Shown piece after piece: positions 45,536-54,941 of a stretch of DNA of 64,000 nt (positions are counted from its first letter, which is position 1; every line of letters starts with the position of its first letter). The notes beneath the pieces are model-generated. The model was not told the origin of the DNA. It was given only the letters and a program-made list of their open reading frames with translations, and did no database searches. The translations under genes were made by a program, and so were the position numbers. Source of the stretch: Halobaculum gomorrense (GTDB taxonomy: Archaea > Halobacteriota > Halobacteria > Halobacteriales > Haloferacaceae); assembly GCF_900129775.1 (NCBI RefSeq), contig NZ_FQWV01000008.1:115106-179105 (forward strand). The letters run 5' to 3'.

Positions 45536-46003
45536 TCACCCCGTCGTGTGGATCAGGGGCACCAGGTCCTCCTCGTCGGGAGCGTCGTCGTCCGGGACCG
45601 CGACCGACTCCGGGTATCGCTCGAAGCCGGCGGACTCGTAGAAGGGGACCAGCCCCTCCCGACAGAGGAGGACCGGCTTCACGTCGTCGAGGCGCTCGTG
45701 GTCGGTGAGCACGTCGACGAGAGCGACGCCGACGCCGTCGCCGCGGCGGTCGGCGGCGACGATCACGTCGTAAACCCGGGCGTAGTAGACGAAGTCCGTG
45801 ATGACGCGCGCGCCGGCGACGAGGGACCCGGCGGCGGGGTCAGCGTCGGCGCCGTGCTCGCGGAGGCCGACGGCGAGGTCGGTGTTCGCCAGCGCCCGTG
45901 CCACGTCGTCGCGCTCGCGGTCGTCCCACCAGCCGTAGTCGCCGAACAGCGCGTGGAGGTCGGCGGCGTCGCCGGCGTCGAGTTCGACGGGTGTGAGGGG
46001 CAT
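45536..46003 (-). CDS. GNAT family N-acetyltransferase
   Basis: 155 residues from ATG 46003 (MPLTPVELDAGDAADLHAL). Acetyl-CoA loop seen in DVIVAADRRGDGVGVALVDV, then LLCREGLVPFYESAGFERYP. Substrate unknown. Upstream extension to 46102 lies in the gap and is Arg-rich shadow. Convergent with the gene at 45040. Confidence 0.85.
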   Translation of the reverse strand: MPLTPVELDAGDAADLHALFGDYGWWDDRERDDVARALANTDLAVGLREHGADADPAAGSLVAGARVITDFVYYARVYDVIVAADRRGDGVGVALVDVLTDHERLDDVKPVLLCREGLVPFYESAGFERYPESVAVPDDDAPDEEDLVPLIHTTG

Positions 46004-46263
46004 ACCGTCGGCTGCTCCCGTGACGACCGTAAGCGTTGGTAACGCGCGAGAGCGCGTGACACGGCGGGGGAACGCTCTTTCCGGTCGGCGCGGTCCGTTC
46101 ACGTATGAGCGCCGCCGACAGCGGTTCGGTCACCGATCGCCGTCGCCGCGGGCGGCGTGTCCGCGTTCCGGTCCCGCCGCGTGGCGCGTAGCCACGCACC
46201 ACCTTCTCTCCTCCCACGGGCCGAACGCACCGAGTTTAAGACGGCAGTCCGATATCCACGAAC

Positions 46264-47763
46264 ATGAGCGAACACGAATCCGCCGACTCCGGCGACGACG
46301 ATCAGGAGTTGGGGATCACGAAGTCGAAGGAGTACGAGACCGGCGAGTGGTACGCCGAAGTGGTACAGAAGGCGCAGCTGGCGAGCTACGGGCCCGAGGG
46401 GATGTCCGGGTTCATCGTCACCCGCCCCCGCGGGTACGCGCTGTGGGAGCGCCTCCAGGGCTTTCTGGACGCGGAGTTCAAGGACACCGGGGTACAGAAC
46501 GCGTACTTCCCCATGTTCATCCCCGAGTCGTATCTGGAGGCCGAGAAGGACATCGTGGAGGGGTTCGACCCCGAGGTCGCCTGGGTGACCCAGGGCGGCC
46601 ACGAGGAGTTGGAGGAACGCCTCGCGGTCCGCCCCACCTCCGAGTCGATCATCACGCCCTACATCAGCCAGTGGGTGCGGAGCCACCGCGACCTCCCCTT
46701 GCGCGTGAACCAGTGGTGCTCGGTCGTGCGCTGGGAGGCGACGGAGACGAAGCCGTTCTTTCGCACAAAGGAGTTCCTCTGGCAGGAGGGCCACACCGCC
46801 CACGCCGACCGCGACGGCGCCTGGGAGGAGACGATGACGCGCCTCGACCAGTACGAGTCGGTGTACGAGGACTTCCTCGCGATCCCCGTGCTCCGCGGAC
46901 AGAAGCCCGACCACGACACGTTCCCCGGCGCCGACACGACCACCACGGTCGAGGCGCTCATGCCCGACGGCAAGTCCGTCCAGGGCGGCACCTCCCACTA
47001 CCTCGGGACGAGCTTCGCGGAGGCATTCGACATCACGTTCGCCGACGAGGACGAGGCCGAGCGAACGGCCCACACGACCTCGTGGGGGCTGTCGTGGCGC
47101 GCGCTGGGCGCGCTGATCATGACCCACTCCGACGACCAGGGGCTCGTGTTGCCCCCCACCGTCGCGCCCACGCAAGTCGCCATCGTTCCCATCTGGCAAG
47201 AGGAGACGAAAGACGAGGTGCTCTCGTACGCCGAGGGCGTCGCCGACGACCTCGAAGAGGCGGGGATCCGCGTCGAACTCGACGACCGCGACACGCGCAA
47301 TCCCGGCTTCAAGTTCAACGAACATGAACTCAACGGCGTCCCCGTCCGCTTCGAGATCGGTCCCTACGAGGTCGACGACGACGAGGTCACGGTCGTCCAC
47401 CGCCCCGACGGCGATGAGTCGACCGTCGACCGCGACCACATCGCGGAGACGACCCGCGAGCACCTCGACGAGGTGTACGCGAAGCTGTACGCCGCCGCCG
47501 AGGAGAACCTCGACGGTGAGGTGCGCGAGGCCGACTCGCGCAACGAGATCCTCGGCACTATCGGCCAACACGGCGGCTACGTGAAGGCGCCGTGGTGCGG
47601 CGACCAGTCCTGCGAGGCCGAGATCAAAGACCAGATCGCCGCGGAGATCGTGATGGTCCCCTTCGAGGCGGACGACGACCGTCACGGCACCGACCACGAC
47701 GACGCCTGCGCGGTCTGTGACGACGACGCGACGCGAACGGCGTACTTCGCGAAGTCGTACTAA
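46264..47763 (+). CDS. proS: prolyl-tRNA synthetase, archaeal type
   Basis: 499 residues, class II. Motif 1/2 region with RPTSESIITPYISQWVRSHR and VVRWEATETKPFFRTKEFLW, motif 3 SWGLSWRALGALIMTHSDDQ, anticodon-binding domain with VAIVPIWQEE, and the C-terminal zinc part with CGDQSCE and CAVCDDD ending in FAKSY, as in archaeal/eukaryotic-type ProS. N-terminal 15 residues acidic. Confidence 0.96.
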   Translation: MSEHESADSGDDDQELGITKSKEYETGEWYAEVVQKAQLASYGPEGMSGFIVTRPRGYALWERLQGFLDAEFKDTGVQNAYFPMFIPESYLEAEKDIVEGFDPEVAWVTQGGHEELEERLAVRPTSESIITPYISQWVRSHRDLPLRVNQWCSVVRWEATETKPFFRTKEFLWQEGHTAHADRDGAWEETMTRLDQYESVYEDFLAIPVLRGQKPDHDTFPGADTTTTVEALMPDGKSVQGGTSHYLGTSFAEAFDITFADEDEAERTAHTTSWGLSWRALGALIMTHSDDQGLVLPPTVAPTQVAIVPIWQEETKDEVLSYAEGVADDLEEAGIRVELDDRDTRNPGFKFNEHELNGVPVRFEIGPYEVDDDEVTVVHRPDGDESTVDRDHIAETTREHLDEVYAKLYAAAEENLDGEVREADSRNEILGTIGQHGGYVKAPWCGDQSCEAEIKDQIAAEIVMVPFEADDDRHGTDHDDACAVCDDDATRTAYFAKSY

Positions 47764-48027
47764 ATCCGACCGCGAATTCGGACCAATCCCAGCCGCGAAA
47801 TCGGACCGACCGCCGGGGTCGTACTGACCGCGGAGTCGCCGGGACCGACCCCACCAACGGTTCTCCGAACGACAACTCGGCTTCGAGTCACAGCGTGCCG
47901 TCCAGCGATCGAATCGTTCACAGTCGTCCGAGAGGATATCGTCACCCTATATCATCCTAATATGCCAATAACACACCCTTAGCCGTTTAGGGTCAACCCT
48001 TTACCCGGGCCGCGAGAACTGACACCC
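47764..48027. promoter_or_regulatory. gltB: gltB promoter with palindrome AGGGTCAACCCT
   Basis: 264 bp with no gene. The AT-rich part 47945-47980 is followed by the palindromic AGGGT-CA-ACCCT (47989-48000), which overlaps the TATA-like CCCTTTACCC (47997-48006) located ~26 nt before the ATG at 48028. A protein on this palindrome would block or change transcription factor binding. Confidence 0.5.
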
Positions 48028-51000
48028 ATGACTGAGCCGGATGCGTCGGCGCACGTCGGGGGCCTGGCGGACCCCACTGACGAGCGCTCGAACTGTGGTG
48101 TGGGGGCCGTCGTCGACCTCGACGGCGGGCGATCGCACGACGTAGTAACGGACGCACTCGAACTGCTGGAGAACCTCGAACATCGAGGGACGACGGGTGC
48201 CGAACAGAACACCGGCGACGGCGCCGGCATCATGATCGAACGGCCCGACGAGTTCTTCGCAGGCGTCGTCGACGACGATCTCCCCGAGATGTACGCGGTC
48301 GGGTCGCTGTTCATGCCGACCGACGACACCGCGCGCGAGGAGTTGGAGGCGCTGTTCGCGGAGACGCTCGCGGAGTACGACCTGGACGTGCTCGCCTGGC
48401 GCGACGTGCCCACCGACGCTGCGGGCGCCGACCTGGGACAGACAGCGCTCGATTCGGAACCGGACGTTCGACAGGCGTTCGTCGCGCCCGCCGAGGGGGC
48501 CGCCCTCGATGAGGAGCCGTTCGACCGACGGCTGTACGTCGCCCGGCGCGCCCTCGAGTCGGCCGCCGAGGACGTGGCGGGCGAGCGCTTCTACGTCTGC
48601 TCGCTCGACCGCCGACGCGTCGTCTACAAGGGGCTGTTGAAGGCCGACCAGATCGACGCCTACTACCCCGACCTCCGCGACGACCGGCTGACCTCGGGCG
48701 TCGCGCTCGTCCACGCGCGCTTCTCGACGAACACGCTCGGCGCGTGGCACCTCGCGCACCCGTACCGCAACGTCGTCCACAACGGCGAGTTCAACACCAT
48801 CCAGGGGAACGTCAACTGGATGCGCGCGCGCCAGTCCGACCTCGCGGACAGCGGCTTCACCGACGAGGAACTCGACGCCGTCCGGCCGGTCATCTCCGAC
48901 CCGAACCAGTCGGACACGGCATCGGTCGACGAGACGCTCGACCTCCTCTTACACGGCGGGCGCGAACTCCCCCACGCGCTCCGGATGATGATCCCCGAGG
49001 CGTACCGCAAAGACGACGCGATGAGCGAGGCGCGCCGCGACTTCTACGACTACCACGCCTCGCTGGTCGAGCCCTGGGACGGCCCCGCATTGGTCATCGG
49101 CTTCGACGGCGACCGCGTCGCCGGCGTGCTCGACCGCAACGGCCTGCGCCCGTGCCGCTACGACGTGACCGCCGACAACCGGCTCGTGATGGGCAGTGAG
49201 GTCGGCGCGCTGGAGCACGACCCCAGCGAGGTCCGCGAGCGCGGTCGCCTCCGTCCGGGCGAGACGTTCGTCGCCGACCGCACCGAGGGGCGCGTCCTCG
49301 ACGACGAGGAGGTGTTCGCCGACCTCACCGACGACCGGTACGGCGAGTGGGTCGACGACGAGCAGCGCGACCTCGCGGGCGTGACGGCCGATGCTGACCC
49401 GTCGCCCGAGACCGGGCCGGACGGCGACCTCCGGAGCAAGCAGGCCGCCTTCGGCTACACGACCGACCAGCTGAACCACCTCATCGGCCCGATGGCCGAG
49501 CAGGGGAAGGACCCGGTCGGATCGATGGGCGACGACACCCCGCTGTCGGTGCTTTCGGAGTTCGACCGGCCGCTGTTCACCTACTTCAAGCAGCTGTTCG
49601 CGCAGGTGTCGAACCCGCCGATCGACTACATCCGCGAGGAGCTGGTCACGTCGCTGGAGACCCGCCTCGGCCCGCAGCACAACCTCCTCGGGGAGACCCC
49701 AGAGCACGCCCGCCAGGTCGTCAACGACTCGCCCGTCCTCACCGAGGCGGAGACAGCGACGCTGTGCGACCTCGACACCGTCACCGACGGCGACCTCAGG
49801 TCGGTCACCCTCGACATGACGTTCGACGCTGACGACGACCTCCGGACGACCGTCGAGGACCTCCGGGCGGCCGCCGCGGAGGCGGTCCGCGACGGCGCCG
49901 ACGTGCTCGTGCTCTCAGACCGCGACATGGGCGCGGACCGACTCCACGTCCCGAGCCTGCTGGCGACGGGCGCGGTCCACCATCACCTCGTACGCGAGGG
50001 GCTGCGCGCCCGCGCCGGCCTCGTCGTCGAGTCTGGCGACCCCCGCGAGGTTCATCACGTGGCGTGTCTCGTCGGCTACGGCGCCGGCGCGGTCTGCCCG
50101 TACCTCGCGTACGACACCGTCCGCGACATCGTCGCCGGCCCCGACGGCGCCGACGAGGAGAAGTCGCTGTCGGCCTACCGCGACGCCCTGGAGATGGGCC
50201 TGCTCAAGACGATGGCGAAGATGGGCATCTCGACGGTCGAGTCCTACCAGGGCGCGCAGATCTTCGAGGCGGTCGGCCTCGACTCGGACCTGGTGCGCGA
50301 GTACTTCGAGGGCACCGAGATCCGGACCGAGGGGATTGGCCTCCCGGAGATCGAGTCGGACCTCCGCGAGCGGTACGCGGTCGGCTTCGGCGACGACCCC
50401 GACTTGGAGACGCAGGGCGAGTACGAGCACCGCTCTTCGGGCATCAAACACGGCTGGAACCCCCACTCGGTGAACGCGCTCCACACCGCCGTCCGCGAGG
50501 GCGACCGCGACGCGTGGGACGAGTTCTCGGCGCAGGTGAACGACCCCGACGAGCCCGCGGAGCTGCGGAACCTCCTCGACATCGGCAACGACCGCGAGCC
50601 GATCCCGGTGGATGAGGTCGAGCCCGTCGGCGACATCGCCGAGCGCTTCTCGACGGCCGCGATGAGCCTCGGGAGCCTCTCGCCCGAGCAACACGAGAAC
50701 AACGCGATCGCGATGAATCGCTTGGGCGCGAAGTCCAACACCGGCGAGGGCGGCGAGCCGCCCGAGCGCTTCGACACCGAGCGCGGGTGCAGCGTCAAGC
50801 AGGTCGCCTCCGGGCGCTTCGGCGTCACCTCGAACTACCTCGCGAACGCCGAAGAGATCCAGATCAAGATGGCGCAGGGCTCCAAGCCCGGGGAAGGTGG
50901 CCACCTCCCCGGCGCGAAGGTGAACGAGTACATCGCCCACGTGCGCTACTCGACGCCCGGCGTCGGGCTCATCTCGCCGCCGCCGCTGCACGACATCTAC

Positions 51001-52575
51001 TCCATCGAGGACCTCAAACAGCTGATCTACGACCTGAAGGCGGCCAACCCCGAGGCCGACATCAACGTGAAGCTCGTCTCCGAGGCGGGCATCGGCACCA
51101 TCGCCGCCGGCGTCGCGAAGGCGGAGGCGGACGTGGTCCACATCTCCGGCCACTCCGGCGGGACGGGCGCGTCGCCGAAGACCTCGATCAAGAACGCCGG
51201 CCTCCCATGGGAGCTGGGGGTCGCCGAGGCGAACCAGATGCTGCGTGCGACGGGGCTACGCGACCGGATCACCGTCTCCGCTGACGGCGGGCTCAAGACC
51301 GGCCGTGACGTGGCCGTCGCCGCCTTGCTCGGCGCCGAGGAGTTCGCGTTCGGGACGGCAGCGCTCGTCTCGTCGGGTTGCGTGATGGCCCGGCAGTGCC
51401 ACCAGAACACCTGCCCGGTCGGCGTCGCCACCCAGCGCGAGGACCTCCGGGATCGGTTCCCCGGCGAGCCCGAGCACGTGATCAACTACATGCAGTTCAT
51501 CGCCCAGGAGCTGCGCGAGATCATGGCCGACCTGGGCTTCACCTCGGTCGACGAGCTGGTCGGGCGGGTCGACTGCCTCTCTCAACGCGAGGTCGATCAC
51601 CCGAAGGCGAGCAAGCTCGACCTCTCGGCGCTCATCGCCGAGCCGAGCGACGACGGCCCGCGCCACAAGGTGCGCGAGCAGGACCACCCGGACCTCGCGG
51701 AGGCGCTCGACTGGGAGCTGCTCGACGAACTCGGCGACGCGGTCGAGTCGGGCGAGCCGACAGCGCTCGCGGCCGACGTGGACAACACCGACCGCGCGGT
51801 CGGCGCCACGCTGTCGAACCGGATCTCGCAGGCTCACGGCGAGGACGGTCTCCCCGCGGGCACGCTGGATCTCGACTTCCGCGGCGAGGCGGGCCAGTCG
51901 TTCGGCGCGTTCCTCGCGTCGGGCGTGGACGCCCACCTCGTCGGCGCCGCGAACGACTACGTCGGCAAGGGACTGTCGGGCGGCACAGTCGTCGTCCAGA
52001 CGCCCGAGGACGCCGCCTTCGAGCCCGACGAGAACGTCCTCGTCGGCAACGTGGCGCTGTACGGCGCCACCGACGGCGAGGCGTACGTCAACGGCGTCGC
52101 CGGCGAGCGCTTCGCCGTGCGCAACTCCGGCGTGAAAGCCGTCGTCGAGGGCGTCGGCGACCACGGCTGCGAGTACATGACCGGCGGCGTCGTCGCGGTG
52201 CTGGGCGACGTGGGGCGCAACTTCGCCGCGGGGATGTCCGGCGGCGTCGCGTATGTCCACGACCCCGACGACAAACTGGCCGCGAAGACGAACACGGGCT
52301 TCGTGAGCCTCAGCGACGACCTCACTGACCAGGACGAGGCGATGGTCCGCCGGCTCGTCGAGAACCACCTCGCGCGCACCGACAGCGATCGCGCGGCGGA
52401 ACTGCTCGACGACTGGGAGTCGGTCGTCGGCGAGTTCACCCGCGTGCTCCCGGACGCGTACGCCGAGGTCATCGCCGAGGGCCGCGGCGACGACGTGCGC
52501 GAGGAGCTTCCCGACGCCGCGGAGGGCGGCCAGGCGACCGCAGAGTTCGGCGCGGGCGCCGTCGGCGACGACTGA
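48028..52575 (+). CDS. gltB: glutamate synthase, large subunit
   Basis: 1515 residues. Amidotransferase part at the N-terminus: NCGVGAVVDLDGG (Cys23 would become the catalytic Cys after processing), EHRGTTGAEQNTGDGAGIMI, ARFSTNTLGAWHLAHPYRNV; central and synthase domains with GEGGEPPERF, KPGEGGHLPGAKVNEYIAHV and the FMN/Fe-S region SGCVMARQCHQNTCPVGVAT; C-terminal GXGXG beta-helix. It makes glutamate from glutamine and 2-oxoglutarate. No gltD is next to it, so the electron donor is probably ferredoxin or a separate subunit. Confidence 0.95.
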   Translation: MTEPDASAHVGGLADPTDERSNCGVGAVVDLDGGRSHDVVTDALELLENLEHRGTTGAEQNTGDGAGIMIERPDEFFAGVVDDDLPEMYAVGSLFMPTDDTAREELEALFAETLAEYDLDVLAWRDVPTDAAGADLGQTALDSEPDVRQAFVAPAEGAALDEEPFDRRLYVARRALESAAEDVAGERFYVCSLDRRRVVYKGLLKADQIDAYYPDLRDDRLTSGVALVHARFSTNTLGAWHLAHPYRNVVHNGEFNTIQGNVNWMRARQSDLADSGFTDEELDAVRPVISDPNQSDTASVDETLDLLLHGGRELPHALRMMIPEAYRKDDAMSEARRDFYDYHASLVEPWDGPALVIGFDGDRVAGVLDRNGLRPCRYDVTADNRLVMGSEVGALEHDPSEVRERGRLRPGETFVADRTEGRVLDDEEVFADLTDDRYGEWVDDEQRDLAGVTADADPSPETGPDGDLRSKQAAFGYTTDQLNHLIGPMAEQGKDPVGSMGDDTPLSVLSEFDRPLFTYFKQLFAQVSNPPIDYIREELVTSLETRLGPQHNLLGETPEHARQVVNDSPVLTEAETATLCDLDTVTDGDLRSVTLDMTFDADDDLRTTVEDLRAAAAEAVRDGADVLVLSDRDMGADRLHVPSLLATGAVHHHLVREGLRARAGLVVESGDPREVHHVACLVGYGAGAVCPYLAYDTVRDIVAGPDGADEEKSLSAYRDALEMGLLKTMAKMGISTVESYQGAQIFEAVGLDSDLVREYFEGTEIRTEGIGLPEIESDLRERYAVGFGDDPDLETQGEYEHRSSGIKHGWNPHSVNALHTAVREGDRDAWDEFSAQVNDPDEPAELRNLLDIGNDREPIPVDEVEPVGDIAERFSTAAMSLGSLSPEQHENNAIAMNRLGAKSNTGEGGEPPERFDTERGCSVKQVASGRFGVTSNYLANAEEIQIKMAQGSKPGEGGHLPGAKVNEYIAHVRYSTPGVGLISPPPLHDIYSIEDLKQLIYDLKAANPEADINVKLVSEAGIGTIAAGVAKAEADVVHISGHSGGTGASPKTSIKNAGLPWELGVAEANQMLRATGLRDRITVSADGGLKTGRDVAVAALLGAEEFAFGTAALVSSGCVMARQCHQNTCPVGVATQREDLRDRFPGEPEHVINYMQFIAQELREIMADLGFTSVDELVGRVDCLSQREVDHPKASKLDLSALIAEPSDDGPRHKVREQDHPDLAEALDWELLDELGDAVESGEPTALAADVDNTDRAVGATLSNRISQAHGEDGLPAGTLDLDFRGEAGQSFGAFLASGVDAHLVGAANDYVGKGLSGGTVVVQTPEDAAFEPDENVLVGNVALYGATDGEAYVNGVAGERFAVRNSGVKAVVEGVGDHGCEYMTGGVVAVLGDVGRNFAAGMSGGVAYVHDPDDKLAAKTNTGFVSLSDDLTDQDEAMVRRLVENHLARTDSDRAAELLDDWESVVGEFTRVLPDAYAEVIAEGRGDDVREELPDAAEGGQATAEFGAGAVGDD

Positions 52576-52842
52576 GCCGAGGTCGACCGTAGGGAGGCCT
52601 CGGATAGACGGCGTATACAAATCGCTTCGCGATTTGTGCGCTCGCGAGACCCGCGGTCTCGTGAACCGCGAGATCTCCGGGCCGAGGCCCCCACGAACAG
52701 GGCAAAGTCGACCGCGACGAGACCAGAGTGGTTTGGCGGAGCGGTCCTGTGCCGCCCTGCCCACAAGATGGCGAAACGGGCGCGTCTCAGAAGTCGGGCG
52801 TAGCCCGACAACGGCGAGAATCGTACTCGTCGCAGGAATCGC
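52576..52842. repeat. three hairpins in the gltB/regulator convergent gap
   Basis: Perfect palindromes at 52617-52637 (ACAAATCGC-TTC-GCGATTTGT), 52645-52661 (CGAGAC-CCGCG-GTCTCG) and 52793-52809 (GTCGGGC-GTA-GCCCGAC). The two facing genes end here, so some may serve as two-way terminators. The first two resemble palindromic units scattered in haloarchaeal genomes. No gene seen. Confidence 0.6.
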
Positions 52843-53958
52843 TCACACGAGATCCATCGCCCGCTCGGTTAGGCGGTAGCGATACGCCGGTCGGACGAAC
52901 ACGATCTGTCCGTACTCCTCGGATCTCGTGACTTCCTCGGAGGACTCGATCGCTTCGACGGCGGTGTTGAGTCGGTTCACAGGGTCTCCGGACCACAGGA
53001 ACTCCGTCACCCGCTCCGGCTCGATCCCGAGCTCCGTGGCGAGGATACTCCGGATCGTTCGACCGGCGCCGTCGGCGACGGCGACGGACGGCGCCGACGC
53101 CCGGCCCCGCGACCCGTTCCGTTCCGCAGCATCCTCGGCGAGCGTTGTGACCTGTAGTTCGTCGTCGATATGCGAGATCAGCGCATCCAGATTCGCTTCC
53201 GCTTCCTCGGCGACCTGCCCGTTCACTATCTCATCGAGGCGCTCGCTGATCGCGAATACGTCCGGGGCGGGTGGCACTGTCTGCGCGAGGACGCCAGCAT
53301 CGACGAGGTGGTTCAGCACTGTCCTCGGTTGGTAGTCGATATCGACATCGAGGGAGTCGCGCAGCTCCGTTCGCTTGATACCCTCGTCTTCTGGGCCGAC
53401 CCCCGCCTCGTAGAACGCCGTTGCGACGGTCACCTGATCGGCAACGCTGTGCGTGCCCCCCTTGCGCTCCCGGATGTACTTCTCCAAGCGGTTGAAATCG
53501 GAGTTGTCATCCCCGTCGATCGTGAGCGCGTCGGTGACGTGACCCGGAAGATCCGGACGCGGCGCGTCACGATGCCGTCGGGCCTTCTCCGACAGCCGCG
53601 TGTTGTCATAGAGCGCCCGCGCAACCGGGAGGCCACGGAGATAGTTATACTCGTGGAGGATCTCCATCCCGTGTTCGGTCAAACCGTAGAACTGCGACGG
53701 GAGATCGCGGGCGTCCTCATTCGGCGGGTACCGATAGCGGTCGATGATATCGTTGTCACTGAGAACGTCCAGTTGGTCCCGGATCGCGGCCTTGTTCTTC
53801 GGCATCATGTACGCCAGCTCATCGAGCGACGGGAGATGATCCGGGTGACCGATGATGTACTGCAGGATCAAGTGCCGCGTCTCCTGAGAGAGGAGGTCGT
53901 AGATCTGCCGCTGTTCTTCGAACGGACCGTCACCCGTCGCGGCAGGCGCGTCACTCAT
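52843..53958 (-). CDS. winged-helix DNA-binding regulator of the accessory island
   Basis: 371 residues. N-terminal winged helix (LLSQETRHLILQYIIGHPDH, LPSLDELAYMMPKNKAAIRD, QFYGLTEHGMEILHEYNYLR), a second HTH-like part in the middle (IKRTELRDSLDVDIDYQPRT, VLNHLVDAGVLAQTV) and a third one at the C-terminus (YRYRLTERAMDLV). GC is slightly lower than its neighbours. It faces away from the gene at 54080 across a shared 121-bp promoter, as expected of a local regulator. Confidence 0.78.
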   Translation of the reverse strand: MSDAPAATGDGPFEEQRQIYDLLSQETRHLILQYIIGHPDHLPSLDELAYMMPKNKAAIRDQLDVLSDNDIIDRYRYPPNEDARDLPSQFYGLTEHGMEILHEYNYLRGLPVARALYDNTRLSEKARRHRDAPRPDLPGHVTDALTIDGDDNSDFNRLEKYIRERKGGTHSVADQVTVATAFYEAGVGPEDEGIKRTELRDSLDVDIDYQPRTVLNHLVDAGVLAQTVPPAPDVFAISERLDEIVNGQVAEEAEANLDALISHIDDELQVTTLAEDAAERNGSRGRASAPSVAVADGAGRTIRSILATELGIEPERVTEFLWSGDPVNRLNTAVEAIESSEEVTRSEEYGQIVFVRPAYRYRLTERAMDLV

Positions 53959-54079
53959 GTTCTCACGTGGGAGTATCTCGGCGACGCGAATAATACTTTG
54001 GGTGAACTGATGTGGTCAAACACCTTTTTAGTCATATTGGTCAGCAATCTATTTATTCACTCCCCGAAGAGCACACAGT
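53959..54079. promoter_or_regulatory. divergent promoters of the accessory island with TGGTCA repeats
   Basis: Very AT-rich. TATTTATT at 54050-54057 is centred 27 nt before ATG 54080 (leaderless). On the minus strand, AGTATTATTC (~53985-53994) serves the regulator. Between them TGGTCA appears twice (54013-54018 and 54038-54043, 25 nt apart), possible binding sites for the island's own regulator. Confidence 0.55.
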
Positions 54080-54838
54080 ATGACTGACCCCGGTCCCCCT
54101 CCGAACGCCGCAGCGGTCATGGAGGGGGTGAACGAGGCGCTCCAGGGAATCGAACTGGAACCACACGAAACCTCAGAAGTCATGGGGTTCGCCAACCGGG
54201 AACTGCCGCACCTCCACACCCCCGAGGACTCGTATTTCGTCCTCGGGAGCTACCGCGATCGGTACCTTCGGCGGCTCCGCATCGTCCAGAACGAACTGGA
54301 CAAGCGACTCGGCACGTACCCGTTCTTGATGGCTGACCTTCCGGAATTGGATATCGACCGCCTCCCCGTCTTCCGTATCCGCTTCGTTCTCCTCGCCACA
54401 CACGCCGACACCATCGTTGCCGTGTACGAACAGGACGCCGGCGGCGAAGTCACCGAACTCGGGAAGATCAGCACGACGCCGTACTTCGGTAGTTCGTACG
54501 TGTTACCGCGGGACTACGCGTGGATGACCGAGCGGAACTTCGACACCGAAGCGGACGTCATCGCGGCTGCCGCGACCATCTATTTCAACGACGACCTCGA
54601 CGAGCCCACAACCGAAGACGAACTGGATTCGCTCGTCGCCACCGCCCACGAGAACGATATCAGTCTCACGACCTCGGAGATCATCGACCGCCTGCAGAGT
54701 CGAGAAGACGGCAAACACGCACCCGTCTCATACAGCTGGGTCCACCTCAACGAGTTTCGTCTCTTCGAACTCCACGACCGATGCTTCGCCTGGTCCAACC
54801 CGGACGACTTGCGCGACGCCGTGGACGAAGTTCCGTAG
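54080..54838 (+). CDS. Rossmann-like protein of unknown function, accessory island
   Basis: 252 residues. The region ~50-145 alternates strands and helices: SYFVLGSYRDRYLRRLRIVQ (52-70), PFLMADLPEL (81-90), then ADTIVAVYEQDAGGEVTELG (109-128) and SYVLPRDYAWMT. The D-x-x-VAV-x5-GGExxELG pattern resembles the glutamate-bearing core of nucleoside 2-deoxyribosyltransferase/TIR-like folds; E123 or E126 would be the counterpart. This is an analogy by eye. The C-terminus has no clear motif. Codon use is less GC-biased than mch or gltB. Paired with the divergent regulator. Confidence 0.7.
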   Translation: MTDPGPPPNAAAVMEGVNEALQGIELEPHETSEVMGFANRELPHLHTPEDSYFVLGSYRDRYLRRLRIVQNELDKRLGTYPFLMADLPELDIDRLPVFRIRFVLLATHADTIVAVYEQDAGGEVTELGKISTTPYFGSSYVLPRDYAWMTERNFDTEADVIAAAATIYFNDDLDEPTTEDELDSLVATAHENDISLTTSEIIDRLQSREDGKHAPVSYSWVHLNEFRLFELHDRCFAWSNPDDLRDAVDEVP

Positions 54839-54941
54839 TGTTGGGTTGCCGCTGACCGAGAGATCAGAATAGGCTGACCCGTACCGAGAGGTCCCGCAGA
54901 CACAAGACCGAACTTAACTCGGATGCCGACCAAGCCCGCCC

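Noticed and set aside
51256..52764. 502-codon minus-strand frame opposite the end of gltB
   Set aside because: Antisense shadow; gltB motifs on the plus strand are complete.
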